Positions 8,017 to 14,960 of a stretch of DNA of 22,181 bases are shown in pieces (the first letter of the stretch is position 1; every line of letters begins with the position of its first letter). Origin of the DNA: an uncultured Oscillospiraceae bacterium (lineage in GTDB: Bacteria; Bacillota; Clostridia; Oscillospirales; Ruminococcaceae). The notes beneath the pieces were generated by a model. That model was not told the DNA's origin, did no database searches, and worked only from the letters and a program-made list of their open reading frames with translations. The stretch spans positions 1 through 22,181 of the forward strand of contig CAJTNJ010000018.1 in NCBI GenBank assembly GCA_910577565.1, read 5' to 3'. The translations under genes and the position numbers were made by a program.

Positions 8017-9201
8017 ATGAAATTCAAAAGAATAATTTCAATATTAATCACAACAGTTATTGTTGGTTCTACGGCATCTTTTGCTGTGTCGGCTGTAACA
8101 ATTCAAAATAAACAAATAGATGTTTCGAATATGTTAGATAATGTAATATCTAATGATGTGTACGATTATGCTTCAAATAGATTATTACCATTAGCTACAA
8201 CTATACAAAACGATTATGAAGACTTTAGAATAACAATTAATAATGTTAATAATATTTCATTAGGTAAACCATATGTTATTTATGATTCATTAATTTGTGA
8301 AGAGCAAGATAATATATATTATTTTCCAGTGATAGAAGATAATACAATTAAGTGTATTTTATCAATTTCTGTAGATGGAAACACTTATAATGCAAGTTTA
8401 AGTGAAGATATAACAGTTGGATTAAATGATATTAATTATGTTTGTGATAATAATTATATTTTTTACCGTGATAAAGGGAATATATATGCTGAAAATAGTA
8501 AACACGAAATAAAGAAGCTCAATGTAGGCATAACTAATGATTACATAAATAGTGACGAACAAAATCTAAAATCGTTTACAAATTTATTATTTGATAAAAA
8601 AGTTGAACAAATAAGCAATAATTATGGAAAAAATAGTTATAAATTAGAAGCAAATGATATTTCTCCATTTGGTAATGCTAGGGGATTTTCAAAACTATCT
8701 CCACACAATGTTCGTCTAAACACAAAATGTTGTTTTGTTTCACAATATTTCGATGGAAACTGTTGGGCAGCTTCCGTAGCAACAACATTGAGATACCTAA
8801 ATTATTCAAAATTCAAAAAATTGACAGCGCGAAATGTGTGTGATAAAGTTGGAATTGGTTATAATGAAGGAGGCTCCATTTACGATGAACAAAAAGCTTT
8901 AATTGAGTATGGTATAACTGATTACAATATTTTTCGTTTTTATCCAATAGAATTTAAAATGATACAAAAAAATATATTAAACCAAAAACCAGTTTTAGTT
9001 GGGTGTAATAATTTAAAATCAATAACTAGCGGTCATGTTGTACCTGTCATTGGATATAGCAAATATTCAAATATTAAACAGGTTGTGTTTTATAACCCAG
9101 TAAATATGAAATGTATTACATCTGAATATAAAACAGATGGATTAATTTTTTCCTATGGTTTTAAAAAATTTAAATGGAGAGAATCATTAAGTCGTTATTA
9201 A
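8017..9201 (+). CDS. Secreted papain-fold cysteine peptidase (C39/staphopain-like)
   Basis: A 394-residue secreted protein. The start at 8017 is chosen over the ATG at 7999 because AGAAGG lies eight bases upstream of 8017 and none precedes 7999. Residues 1-25 form a signal peptide (KFKR, a hydrophobic core, A-V-S-A). Residues 30-235 are a propeptide or binding region I do not recognise. The C-terminal domain has a papain-like active site: Gln243 and Cys249 in Q-Y-F-D-G-N-C-W-A-A-S (the six-residue Gln-Cys spacing of papain), His340 in S-G-H-V-V-P-V-I-G-Y and Asn360 in F-Y-N-P. It probably cleaves extracellular protein. It is monocistronic, between two hairpins of the same family, and looks intact beside decayed neighbours. 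Confidence 0.75.
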   Translation: MKFKRIISILITTVIVGSTASFAVSAVTIQNKQIDVSNMLDNVISNDVYDYASNRLLPLATTIQNDYEDFRITINNVNNISLGKPYVIYDSLICEEQDNIYYFPVIEDNTIKCILSISVDGNTYNASLSEDITVGLNDINYVCDNNYIFYRDKGNIYAENSKHEIKKLNVGITNDYINSDEQNLKSFTNLLFDKKVEQISNNYGKNSYKLEANDISPFGNARGFSKLSPHNVRLNTKCCFVSQYFDGNCWAASVATTLRYLNYSKFKKLTARNVCDKVGIGYNEGGSIYDEQKALIEYGITDYNIFRFYPIEFKMIQKNILNQKPVLVGCNNLKSITSGHVVPVIGYSKYSNIKQVVFYNPVNMKCITSEYKTDGLIFSYGFKKFKWRESLSRY

Positions 9202-9261
9202 GATTAATTTTTATTTTAGTTTTCTGTACTGAAAATTAAAATTTGATTTTCATAGAAATAA

Positions 9262-9301
9262 ATAATAAAGGTATTGTTAAATTTTACAATACCTTTATTA
9301 T
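9262..9301. terminator. Perfect 16-bp hairpin between convergent genes, bidirectional terminator (family copy 2)
   Basis: Arms ATAATAAAGGTATTGT (9262-9277) and ACAATACCTTTATTAT (9286-9301) pair perfectly around an 8-base loop. It lies between the + strand peptidase and the - strand membrane protein gene. The arms give AT-rich flanks on both strands. Confidence 0.75.
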
Positions 9302-9345
9302 CTATTTGCCTTCTTTTTTATATCTTAATAGCTATACACATATGC

Positions 9346-9852
9346 TTAAATGAAATTCAATAAAAATATAATTAAATTTTTAACAATAATTGATGCTGCA
9401 ACAATTAAAACACATTTTCCCCAATCATATTTCGTTATTGACTTATAGGTAAAAAATAAAAAAATAAGGCATATATAATCCATTATAAACATAATCACTT
9501 TTGCAATATTAATAATGCTTATTAAGTTAAGATAATAGACAAAAAACAATATAAGTGAAATTGGGAGTAAAATCATATATGAAAGCAATAATGCCTTACT
9601 TGTTTTTAATAATATTTCTTTGAACTTTTTAGACGGTTCAATAAATCTCCATGAAACAAATAAGAAAAATTCATTAAACAATAAACTGGATATTAATGCC
9701 AACATAAAAAACAATATACTTAAACCGACACTAATAAAATCAAAATATTCTATTGAATATAAAATGCCAATAAGAACACTATACAACAATGTAAGAATAA
9801 TAAGCTTCCATATCTTACAAATTTTACTTATATCCATATTAAAATAATTCAT
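9346..9852 (-). CDS. Hypothetical polytopic membrane protein
   Basis: A 168-residue very hydrophobic protein with about five membrane segments, around residues 13-34, 37-60, 86-110, 113-137 and 148-167. A polar stretch with R-F-I-E-P-S-K-K-F lies between segments two and three. The layout (amphipathic start, five helices) recalls Yip1-type membrane proteins, but I do not recognise the family. It is the last gene of a minus-strand operon, and its ATG lies 14 bases inside the end of the SpoIIM-like gene, so translation is probably coupled. It may be an accessory export or immunity subunit; that is inference from context. Confidence 0.6.
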   Translation of the reverse strand: MNYFNMDISKICKIWKLIILTLLYSVLIGILYSIEYFDFISVGLSILFFMLALISSLLFNEFFLFVSWRFIEPSKKFKEILLKTSKALLLSYMILLPISLILFFVYYLNLISIINIAKVIMFIMDYICLIFLFFTYKSITKYDWGKCVLIVAASIIVKNLIIFLLNFI

Positions 9853-10384
9853 AAATCAATCCACTCTCGATATATGCTGCAATTAAGTACAAAATTAAAA
9901 GCAATGGCAACAATACAACAGACATAATGCCTATTTTTTTAATCGATAAAAAATTATAATTACGTTTAATTCCAAGGTAGGCACCGAAAAAATTAGCAAT
10001 TATCATACCTATAGCCTCTAAAAAAATAAACAACACGTTCCATATATCAGAAGACGTTTTTAGACAAACAGCAAATGTAGAAATTGAAAAAAACAATGAA
10101 AATATGCCACTTATGCCACATGTTAAAACACTTAATATATAGGAGATTGTTGCTAAAATAAAATTATGTATAGCAATATTTAACATGCTGCCATTCATAT
10201 TATTAGATAAATATTTTAAAAATGGTGCAATAAATTCTATATTAATAGTGTCACTAGTTGAGTCCACACTTTTTAAATCGAATGACAAAAAAGATATTAT
10301 AAAAGGAGTTATTAACGATAAAATAAGTAACACATTAATAATGTAAAAATACTTAGGCTTATTTTTCAATATATTCATTTGCAA
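9839..10384 (-). CDS. SpoIIM-like (DUF95-type) membrane protein
   Basis: A 181-residue protein with an N-terminal membrane segment (about 14-34), an extracellular loop, a central hydrophobic block (66-120) and a C-terminal helix ending L-L-P-L-L-L-I-L-Y-L-I-A-A-Y-I-E-S. That ending, with the F-L-E-A-I-G-M-I-I-A-N-F-F-G-A-Y-L-G segment before it, fits the SpoIIM/DUF95 pattern (H-G-x-x-E then a small-residue helix, then A-A-x-x-E). DUF95 proteins occur in sporulation and as a component of circular bacteriocin export operons. Two starts are possible: TTG at 10384 with AAGAAGG about seven bases upstream, or ATG at 10378, thirteen bases from it. It overlaps the peptidase remnant upstream and the membrane protein downstream. 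Confidence 0.55.
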   Translation of the reverse strand: MQMNILKNKPKYFYIINVLLILSLITPFIISFLSFDLKSVDSTSDTINIEFIAPFLKYLSNNMNGSMLNIAIHNFILATISYILSVLTCGISGIFSLFFSISTFAVCLKTSSDIWNVLFIFLEAIGMIIANFFGAYLGIKRNYNFLSIKKIGIMSVVLLPLLLILYLIAAYIESGLIYELF

Positions 10385-10585
10385 ATTTAATCCTTCTTTC
10401 TACTGGAACATATGCGTACAATAATTGAAATAATAAAGGACGTTTTCTATCATCATTAACTCCTTTTATTAAGTGTAGTGCTTCTAAAACCTTTTTTTAC
10501 CCAGCATTTTATCGCATTTCTATCTGCCATTAACTCTAGTTTAATTTGTAATTGCTCACAATACGCTAGTGATTCCGGCTCCAAT
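10359..10585 (-). pseudogene. C-terminal remnant of an M48-type zinc metallopeptidase, frameshifted
   Basis: Read on the minus strand, the frame starting inside the end of the upstream gene gives L-E-P-E-S-L-A-Y then L-E-L-M-A-D-R-N-A-I-K-C, like the third zinc ligand region of M48 peptidases (E-x-x-A-D-x-x-A). At an A7 run (10491-10499 region) the frame breaks. One base later it continues as K-V-L-E-A-L-H-L-I, then D-R-K-R-P-L-L-F and P-V-E-R-R-I-K-F-A-N-E-Y, typical of the M48 C-terminus, and stops at 10359-10361 inside the SpoIIM-like gene. No HExxH is present upstream, so the catalytic part has been deleted. The family call is from short motifs. Confidence 0.55.
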
Positions 10586-11185
10586 TAATTTTGACTTATT
10601 TTTTTTAGCCCATGCTTTAACTTTTTCCCATGTTCCTGATTTTTTTGATTCTTTTGATTCTTCTGATTTTTCTGATTTTTCTGATTTTTCTGAAGTAAAT
10701 AAATCCTTCCCCAATGTAATTGCCGCACTAAGTACTGATGTATCAGTAATAGTTTTTTTAAGTTCATTCATTACATTTTGTTTTCTTGCTTTACTTTTAT
10801 CTTCTGTACCTTCTGGTATATCTTTAAGCAGACCCTTTGTTACGGCAAAAAGCATAGTACAAGAGTTAATATTATTATAAATTTTACCACTACCAAAATT
10901 TATACTTTCTGTACTTGAAAAATTGTAAATTTCGTCTTTCGTGTTGTTATCAAAAATTTTGTAATCAAATTTGTCTAAATCAGTCTCTTTAGTTACCAAT
11001 AAATCATTTTTCGAAAATGCATTTCCAGAATGAATTAAACAATTGTTATCATCTAATTTCTCTATATTATTATAGCTATTTATATCATTAATAGCGTCGC
11101 TTTTTTGAAAAGCAATTGCAAAATTAAATGTTAAGGATAACACTACTATCCCAATTAATATTCCTGAAAATAATTTTTTTTCCAT
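10556..11185 (-). CDS. Hypothetical secreted protein with Ser-Glu-Lys repeat
   Basis: A 209-residue protein of unknown family. The start at 11185 (ATGGAAAAA) is chosen because GAGGTGG lies just upstream; longer readings lack a ribosome site. Residues 1-28 are a signal peptide or membrane anchor (K-K-L-F-S-G-I-L-I-G-I-V-V). The middle is a polar domain with two Cys (N-C-L-I-H-S-G and S-C-T-M-L-F). Residues ~165-183 are a repetitive S-E-K tract coded by 9-bp units. The end is strongly basic (W-E-K-V-K-A-W-A-K-K-N-K-S-K-L) then I-G-A-G-I-T. The tail overlaps the frame of the M48 remnant, so the end may have been made by a deletion. First gene of the minus-strand operon; a processed peptide is conceivable but unproven. 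Confidence 0.6.
   Translation of the reverse strand: MEKKLFSGILIGIVVLSLTFNFAIAFQKSDAINDINSYNNIEKLDDNNCLIHSGNAFSKNDLLVTKETDLDKFDYKIFDNNTKDEIYNFSSTESINFGSGKIYNNINSCTMLFAVTKGLLKDIPEGTEDKSKARKQNVMNELKKTITDTSVLSAAITLGKDLFTSEKSEKSEKSEESKESKKSGTWEKVKAWAKKNKSKLIGAGITSVL
10637..10690 (-). repeat. Coding microsatellite, six 9-bp units
   Basis: On the + strand TGA recurs at 10637, 10646, 10655, 10664, 10673, 10682 and 10691, giving units like TGATTTTTC. On the minus strand this codes for S-E-K type triplets. Because the unit is 9 bp, copy-number change keeps the frame and alters only tract length. Confidence 0.85.
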
Positions 11186-11319
11186 AGAAACCACCTCTTT
11201 TATTGTGTTTAACAAAATTAAACCTAATGTACATAACAAAATTACACCACAAAAGCTTTAACTTATATTTTTATTTAAAATATCATATTTAAACTGTAAT
11301 TTTTATAGTGTAATCGAAC

Positions 11320-13188
11320 TCACCAGAAAGGCCACCATCCAGATCCATGCGGTTTGCTAACCGAAATACCAAAGAAAGAATCACCTTCGTATTTTTTTGG
11401 TACTTCTACTGATTTTAAATTTTTACAACCTTCAAATGCATTATTGTTGCTTGTAATGTTTTTAGTACCTTCATATTTTACTTTATTTAAACCAGAACCT
11501 GCAAATGCATAAGAATCAATATTTCCAATGCTACTGGGTATGACAATAGTTTCTAATTTTGGACATTCCAGAAAAGCATATTCACCTATTTTAGTAACAT
11601 TAGAAGGTATATTGATGTTATTTAATAGGTCACACCACCTGAAAGCTCCTGGACTAATTGTAGTAATGCCTTTCCCTATCTCTACAGATTTTAAACTTGT
11701 GCACACTGCAAAAGCTTCTTCTCCAATCGAAGTAACATGATCTGGAATTTTTAAAGAGGTTAAACTTTCACAACCCCAAAAAGCATCATCACCTATATTA
11801 GTAACACCTTTTCCAAATTCTATGGATGCCAACTTCGTACAATTTGAAAAAGCATCAGATCCTATATTAGTAACGCTATTTGGAATTTTCACAGAAGTTA
11901 AATTCTCACAACCAAAAAACGCTTCATCAGCAATTTTAGTAACAGAATCGGGTATATTATAGCTATTTCCAGTTTTGCCTGCAGGATAACTTATTAATTC
12001 ATTACCACTTTTTGAAAAGAGGACTCCGTCTATGGATTTGTAATTTGCATTATTTATTGCACTAATAGAGCTTAATTTTTCAGAACCAGAAAAAATTCCT
12101 TTTCCAATACTTGTGACAGTACTTGGAATGGTTATAGATGTCAATTTTACACAACCTTCAAATGCGCCTTTACCTATAGTTTTAACATTTTTCATAGTTA
12201 CTGAATTTAGATCTTCACATTCAGAAAAAGCGTAAGAACCAATAGCACTTGTTTTATCAGGTATAGTAATCGCAGTCAAACCTGAACATAGTGAGAATGC
12301 AAAATCAGGAATTTCTGTAACATTATCATCTATCACAATTGATGTCAAATGAGTGCAACCAAAAAACGCTGAATCAGCAATTTTAGTAACAGAATTGGGT
12401 ATGTTATAACTATTTCCAGTCTTATTTGCAGGATAACATATTAATTCATTACCACTTTTTGAAAAAAGGACTCCGTCTATAGATTGATATTTTGCATTAT
12501 CAGCATCAACTTTAATTTCAGTTAAGTTATAACAATCAATAAATGGCGCTATCCCAACATTCATAAGACTAGCTGGAATAGAAATAGATTTCAAATTTTC
12601 ACAGTCATAAAATGCGAAATCACCTATAGTTTTAACACTATTAGGTATGGTAATTGAAGCTAAAGATCCACAAAAAGAAAACGACTCAACACCAATACTG
12701 GTAATGCTATCAGGCATGTCAATCGAAGTTAAATTTGTACAAAGGTCAAATGCCTGGTCACCAATGCTAGTAGCTCCTGCTCCTATTTTCACAGATTTTA
12801 TGTTAGAACTTTGTTCATACCAAGGTGAAGGGGAATCGTCTGAGTAATTCGTCATATCGCCGGTACCAGATATAGTTAGAACACCTGTTGTTGCATCTAA
12901 ATTCCAATTTAAATTTTTTCCACAAGTTCCCGAGTTGTTAGATAGTTTTAAGTCTTTAGATTGTTTTGAATTTTTAGATAGTTTTGAGTTGTTAGTATTA
13001 AGAACTTTTGAGATTATTGCTTCTTTAGAGTTGTTACGCAAACCAGCTTGAAGATGTAAACAAGTATTTTCATGATTTTGGACATCCCGAACTGAGATTG
13101 CCGCATCAACACCTAATGAAGAACTAATCATCATTGATATCACCAATATAGATGATATGGCCTTTTTGGTTTTTTGTTTCTTAAACAT
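11320..13188 (-). CDS. Secreted BspA-like leucine-rich-repeat (LRR_5) surface protein
   Basis: A 622-residue secreted protein. The start at 13188 (M-F-K-K-Q-K) is preferred because GTGGGGG lies just before it; a TTG 18 bases upstream is less likely. Residues 1-30 are a signal peptide, 31-95 a low-complexity N/K/S linker, then S-G-T-C-G-K-N-L-N-W-N-L with T-G-V-L-T-I-S-G-T-G-D-M, a module common before BspA repeats in Clostridia. From about residue 130 on there are some fifteen ~23-residue LRR_5 units (T-S-I-x-I-P-x-S-V-T-x-I-G-x-x-A-F-x-x-C). Two Y-x-S-I-D-G-V-L-F-S-K-S-G-N-E-L-I inserts break the array. The end, W-W-P-F-W, has no LPxTG. BspA proteins bind host or matrix proteins; attachment here is unknown. 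Confidence 0.9.
   Translation of the reverse strand: MFKKQKTKKAISSILVISMMISSSLGVDAAISVRDVQNHENTCLHLQAGLRNNSKEAIISKVLNTNNSKLSKNSKQSKDLKLSNNSGTCGKNLNWNLDATTGVLTISGTGDMTNYSDDSPSPWYEQSSNIKSVKIGAGATSIGDQAFDLCTNLTSIDMPDSITSIGVESFSFCGSLASITIPNSVKTIGDFAFYDCENLKSISIPASLMNVGIAPFIDCYNLTEIKVDADNAKYQSIDGVLFSKSGNELICYPANKTGNSYNIPNSVTKIADSAFFGCTHLTSIVIDDNVTEIPDFAFSLCSGLTAITIPDKTSAIGSYAFSECEDLNSVTMKNVKTIGKGAFEGCVKLTSITIPSTVTSIGKGIFSGSEKLSSISAINNANYKSIDGVLFSKSGNELISYPAGKTGNSYNIPDSVTKIADEAFFGCENLTSVKIPNSVTNIGSDAFSNCTKLASIEFGKGVTNIGDDAFWGCESLTSLKIPDHVTSIGEEAFAVCTSLKSVEIGKGITTISPGAFRWCDLLNNINIPSNVTKIGEYAFLECPKLETIVIPSSIGNIDSYAFAGSGLNKVKYEGTKNITSNNNAFEGCKNLKSVEVPKKYEGDSFFGISVSKPHGSGWWPFW
11911..12052 (-). repeat. 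LRR gene internal duplication, copy 1
   Basis: Nearly identical to 12358-12499, offset by exactly 447 bases (149 codons). The conserved stretch codes for the F-S-K-S-G-N-E-L-I ... Y-P-A ... S-V-T-K-I-A-D insert and part of the flanking LRR. Confidence 0.8.
12358..12499 (-). repeat. LRR gene internal duplication, copy 2
   Basis: Partner of 11911-12052 at an offset of 447 bases; few differences between them (for example I-C-Y-P-A-N here against I-S-Y-P-A-G). The high DNA identity points to recent duplication or gene conversion inside the gene. Confidence 0.8.
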
Positions 13189-13752
13189 AAGAACCCCCAC
13201 TTTCAATAAAATTTAGGCATAAAAATACCTATGGCCAGTGTAAAACAAATTATTCCAAAAAGCAACAATATTTGTTTAATTTCTACTTATTTTACAAAAA
13301 TATTTTTTCTATGATTGCAAATTCGTTGAATTGTTTATATTTTTATGTATTGGTTAACAAATTTAATTTATTGAGATTAATTTATTGGAAATATCGAAAA
13401 TATAAAAACACCTCATATATGTTGAGGAAGATAAGAGAGGAAATTTAGTTATAAAAAATAAGTATGGAAAGAAAATTCAATACAAAAGTCACAAAAAATG
13501 AATATGATGTTTGCATTGGCAAACCTATATATGGCTAATAAAAAAACTAAGTTGGCATAATTAAGTTTGCCATTATGACATAATTACAACGAAACGTTGA
13601 GGGAAAACTTGATGTTTTTTCTTTTGGATTATTTTAGCATACGTTTTTGGCTATTATGAGGTGTTGCCTTAGTTATAACAAACAGGAAATATTTAAAATA
13701 TACCCATAAAGCTGCATTTAAGAATTGTTCGTATTTGCATTTTATAACTACC
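13189..13752. other. Gene-free stretch between LRR gene and XRE regulator
   Basis: AT-rich. It holds a short hairpin CCTCATATATGTTGAGG near 13412, with a T-rich flank on the minus strand that could end minus-strand transcripts, and short inverted repeats GGCAAAC/GTTTGCC between 13510 and 13580. Brief readable frames (for example near 13420-13500) have no start context or family resemblance. The promoter of the LRR gene should lie here but I see no convincing hexamer pair. Confidence 0.5.
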
Positions 13753-13780
13753 AATTAAAAAACTCCCTTTTGTAGGGAGC
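13753..13780 (-). terminator. Intrinsic terminator of the XRE regulator gene
   Basis: On the minus strand GCTCCC, loop TACAAAA, GGGAGT then a T-tract, just after the stop of the 13790-14125 gene. A clear Rho-independent terminator. Confidence 0.85.
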
Positions 13781-13789
13781 AACGTAATT

Positions 13790-14125
13790 TTAAAGTTTTT
13801 TGTATTTAATTACTTGTTCTAATAAATTATACAAAAATTTTTGCTCTGATTTTTTCAGAGGATTTACTAAATCATAAAATTTTGCAGGCAATTTATCACA
13901 AACATCTACTAACACTATTTTTTCCGTTAATATCTCAAGTGGGACTTCTAATGCGCGAGATATTTTTTCTATACTTTCCAACGTGGCATTTTTTTCACCT
14001 CGTTCTAATTGACCTATATAAGTGTTATGCAATCCAGCTTTTTCAGCAAGTTCTTCTTGACTATAGCCCGCTTTATTTCTGTAAATTTTAATTCTTTTTC
14101 CTATTATTTTAGCAATATCTGCCAT
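13790..14125 (-). CDS. XRE-family transcriptional regulator (cI/SinR-like)
   Basis: A 111-residue repressor-type protein. Residues 8-62 are an HTH_3 domain: I-G-K-R-I-K-I-Y-R-N-K-A-G-Y-S-Q-E-E-L-A-E-K-A-G-L-H-N-T-Y-I-G-Q-L-E-R-G-E-K-N, written here residue by residue; the recognition helix follows H-N-T-Y-I. Residues 75-111 form a helical tail (K-K-S-E-Q-K-F-L-Y-N-L-L) that may dimerise. GGGGTGG lies seven bases before the ATG. It is transcribed alone toward its own terminator. A palindromic ACTAC-AA-GTAGT in its leader suggests autoregulation. It may belong to the integrative element to its right or be an older prophage repressor. Confidence 0.85.
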   Translation of the reverse strand: MADIAKIIGKRIKIYRNKAGYSQEELAEKAGLHNTYIGQLERGEKNATLESIEKISRALEVPLEILTEKIVLVDVCDKLPAKFYDLVNPLKKSEQKFLYNLLEQVIKYKKL

Positions 14126-14145
14126 TTAACCACCCCTTAATAAAT

Positions 14146-14157
14146 ACTACAAGTAGT
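14146..14157. promoter_or_regulatory. Candidate operator in the XRE gene leader
   Basis: ACTAC-AA-GTAGT, arms perfect, lying about 20 bases upstream of the ATG at 14125 on the minus strand. The position suits autorepression. Not the same as the ACTAT/ATAGT sites at 14732 and 14757, but similar. Confidence 0.35.
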
Positions 14158-14325
14158 TATTAAAGTGTTAAACAGACTATTAATATTATTCATATATACT
14201 ATAAATATCATATATGAAATTTAAACTATTATAAATATTAAAAATTTATTTCAAAAACCAAATAATCATACTTAAACCAATTGTTTAACTTTTATTAGTA
14301 GTTTTTGTATCTAAAACTTTTGTAA

Positions 14326-14454
14326 TTAATCACTTTTAGATAACATTTTATATATTTCTATAATAATTTTCTCTATAGATTCTTTATTGTGCTCATCTAA
14401 TTTTGATAAAATTCCTATTACATTTACTATTCTATATAGGTTATTTAGGTTTAA
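14326..14454 (-). pseudogene. Short helical reading frame after the second XRE gene, possible remnant
   Basis: Minus-strand frame reading N-N-L-Y-R-I-V-N-V-I-G-I-L-S-K-L, then D-E-H-N-K-E-S-I-E-K-I-I, ending S-K-S-D and TAA at 14326-14328. It looks like the amphipathic tail common at the end of XRE repressors but has no start codon with a ribosome site. It overlaps the end of the 14441-14698 gene in another frame. It may be a frameshifted C-terminal extension of that gene, or a leftover of an older regulator. Confidence 0.35.
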
Positions 14455-14698
14455 ATTGGTTCATTTCATATTCACTATTTCTCTTGGGTGGTGTAAATTC
14501 ATTTGTTAAACCCACAAGATAATCTAAACTGGTATTATAAAATATTGCTAAAGTAATTAAATGATTTACCGGTATTTGACGTTTACCAATTTCGTAATTA
14601 CTATAAATTCTTTGGTCAATTTTTAAAATCTCTGCAATATCAGTTTGTGACATATCTTTATCTTCTCTACAGTCTTTTAATCTATAAAAATAGTACAT
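14441..14698 (-). CDS. XRE-family transcriptional regulator, short form
   Basis: An 85-residue protein, nearly only an HTH domain: R-L-K-D-C-R-E-D-K-D-M-S-Q-T-D-I-A-E-I-L-K-I then Y-S-N-Y-E-I-G-K-R-Q-I-P-V and F-Y-N-T-S-L-D-Y-L-V-G-L-T. The last motif (D-Y-L-L/V-G-x-T) closes the domain in phage and ICE regulators of Clostridia. The start at 14698 has GGGGGTGG about eight bases upstream. It diverges from the + strand genes across a control region with two matching palindromes, so it probably represses its own and the divergent promoter. Confidence 0.85.
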   Translation of the reverse strand: MYYFYRLKDCREDKDMSQTDIAEILKIDQRIYSNYEIGKRQIPVNHLITLAIFYNTSLDYLVGLTNEFTPPKRNSEYEMNQFKPK

Positions 14699-14731
14699 TT
14701 TACACCACCCCCTTAACATAAATTTTAAGTT

Positions 14732-14747
14732 ACTATCATTTAATAGT
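14732..14747. promoter_or_regulatory. Operator 1 (ACTAT-N6-ATAGT)
   Basis: ACTATCATTTAATAGT. The arms are perfect inverted repeats. It lies just before the -35 of the + strand promoter and about 35 bases upstream of the XRE start on the minus strand. Confidence 0.55.
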
Positions 14748-14748
14748 G

Positions 14749-14777
14749 TTGACTATACTATTGTTTGATAGTAAAAT
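14749..14777 (+). promoter_or_regulatory. Sigma-A-type promoter of the divergent + strand genes
   Basis: TTGACT (14749-14754), 17-base spacer, TAAAAT (14772-14777). Operator 2 lies inside the spacer, so repressor binding would block RNA polymerase. Confidence 0.6.
14757..14772. promoter_or_regulatory. Operator 2 (ACTAT-N6-ATAGT)
   Basis: ACTATTGTTTGATAGT, same arms and spacing as operator 1, centre-to-centre distance 25 bases. It fills the promoter spacer up to the first base of the -10. Confidence 0.55.
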
Positions 14778-14869
14778 TTAATATTACAAGAGTATGGTGA
14801 ACTTTTAATGAGTGAATGGTTGGTAACTCTGATTTTTTAATTACATGTATTTAACATAGTATGGAGGTG

Positions 14870-14923
14870 ATGTTGCAAACACTCTTTAATATGCAAAAGG
14901 AGGGAAACACATTTGAGCAATAA
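14870..14923 (+). CDS. Possible 17-residue peptide ORF
   Basis: ATG at 14870 (or in-frame at 14861) preceded by ATGGAGGTG; reads M-L-Q-T-L-F-N-M-Q-K-E-G-N-T-F-E-Q. It ends over the start of the next tiny ORF. It may be a leader ORF or chance. Confidence 0.25.
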   Translation: MLQTLFNMQKEGNTFEQ

Positions 14924-14957
14924 ATATCGCTTAACATTAATTAGAAAAAGGTTTTAA
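14913..14957 (+). CDS. Possible 14-residue basic peptide ORF
   Basis: TTG start at 14913 with a strong AAAGGAGGG about ten bases upstream; reads M-S-N-K-Y-R-L-T-L-I-R-K-R-F and stops 3 bases before the ATG of the next gene. The strong ribosome site and tight spacing suggest it is translated and couples to the 14961 gene. Confidence 0.35.
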   Translation: MSNKYRLTLIRKRF

Positions 14958-14960
14958 AAT

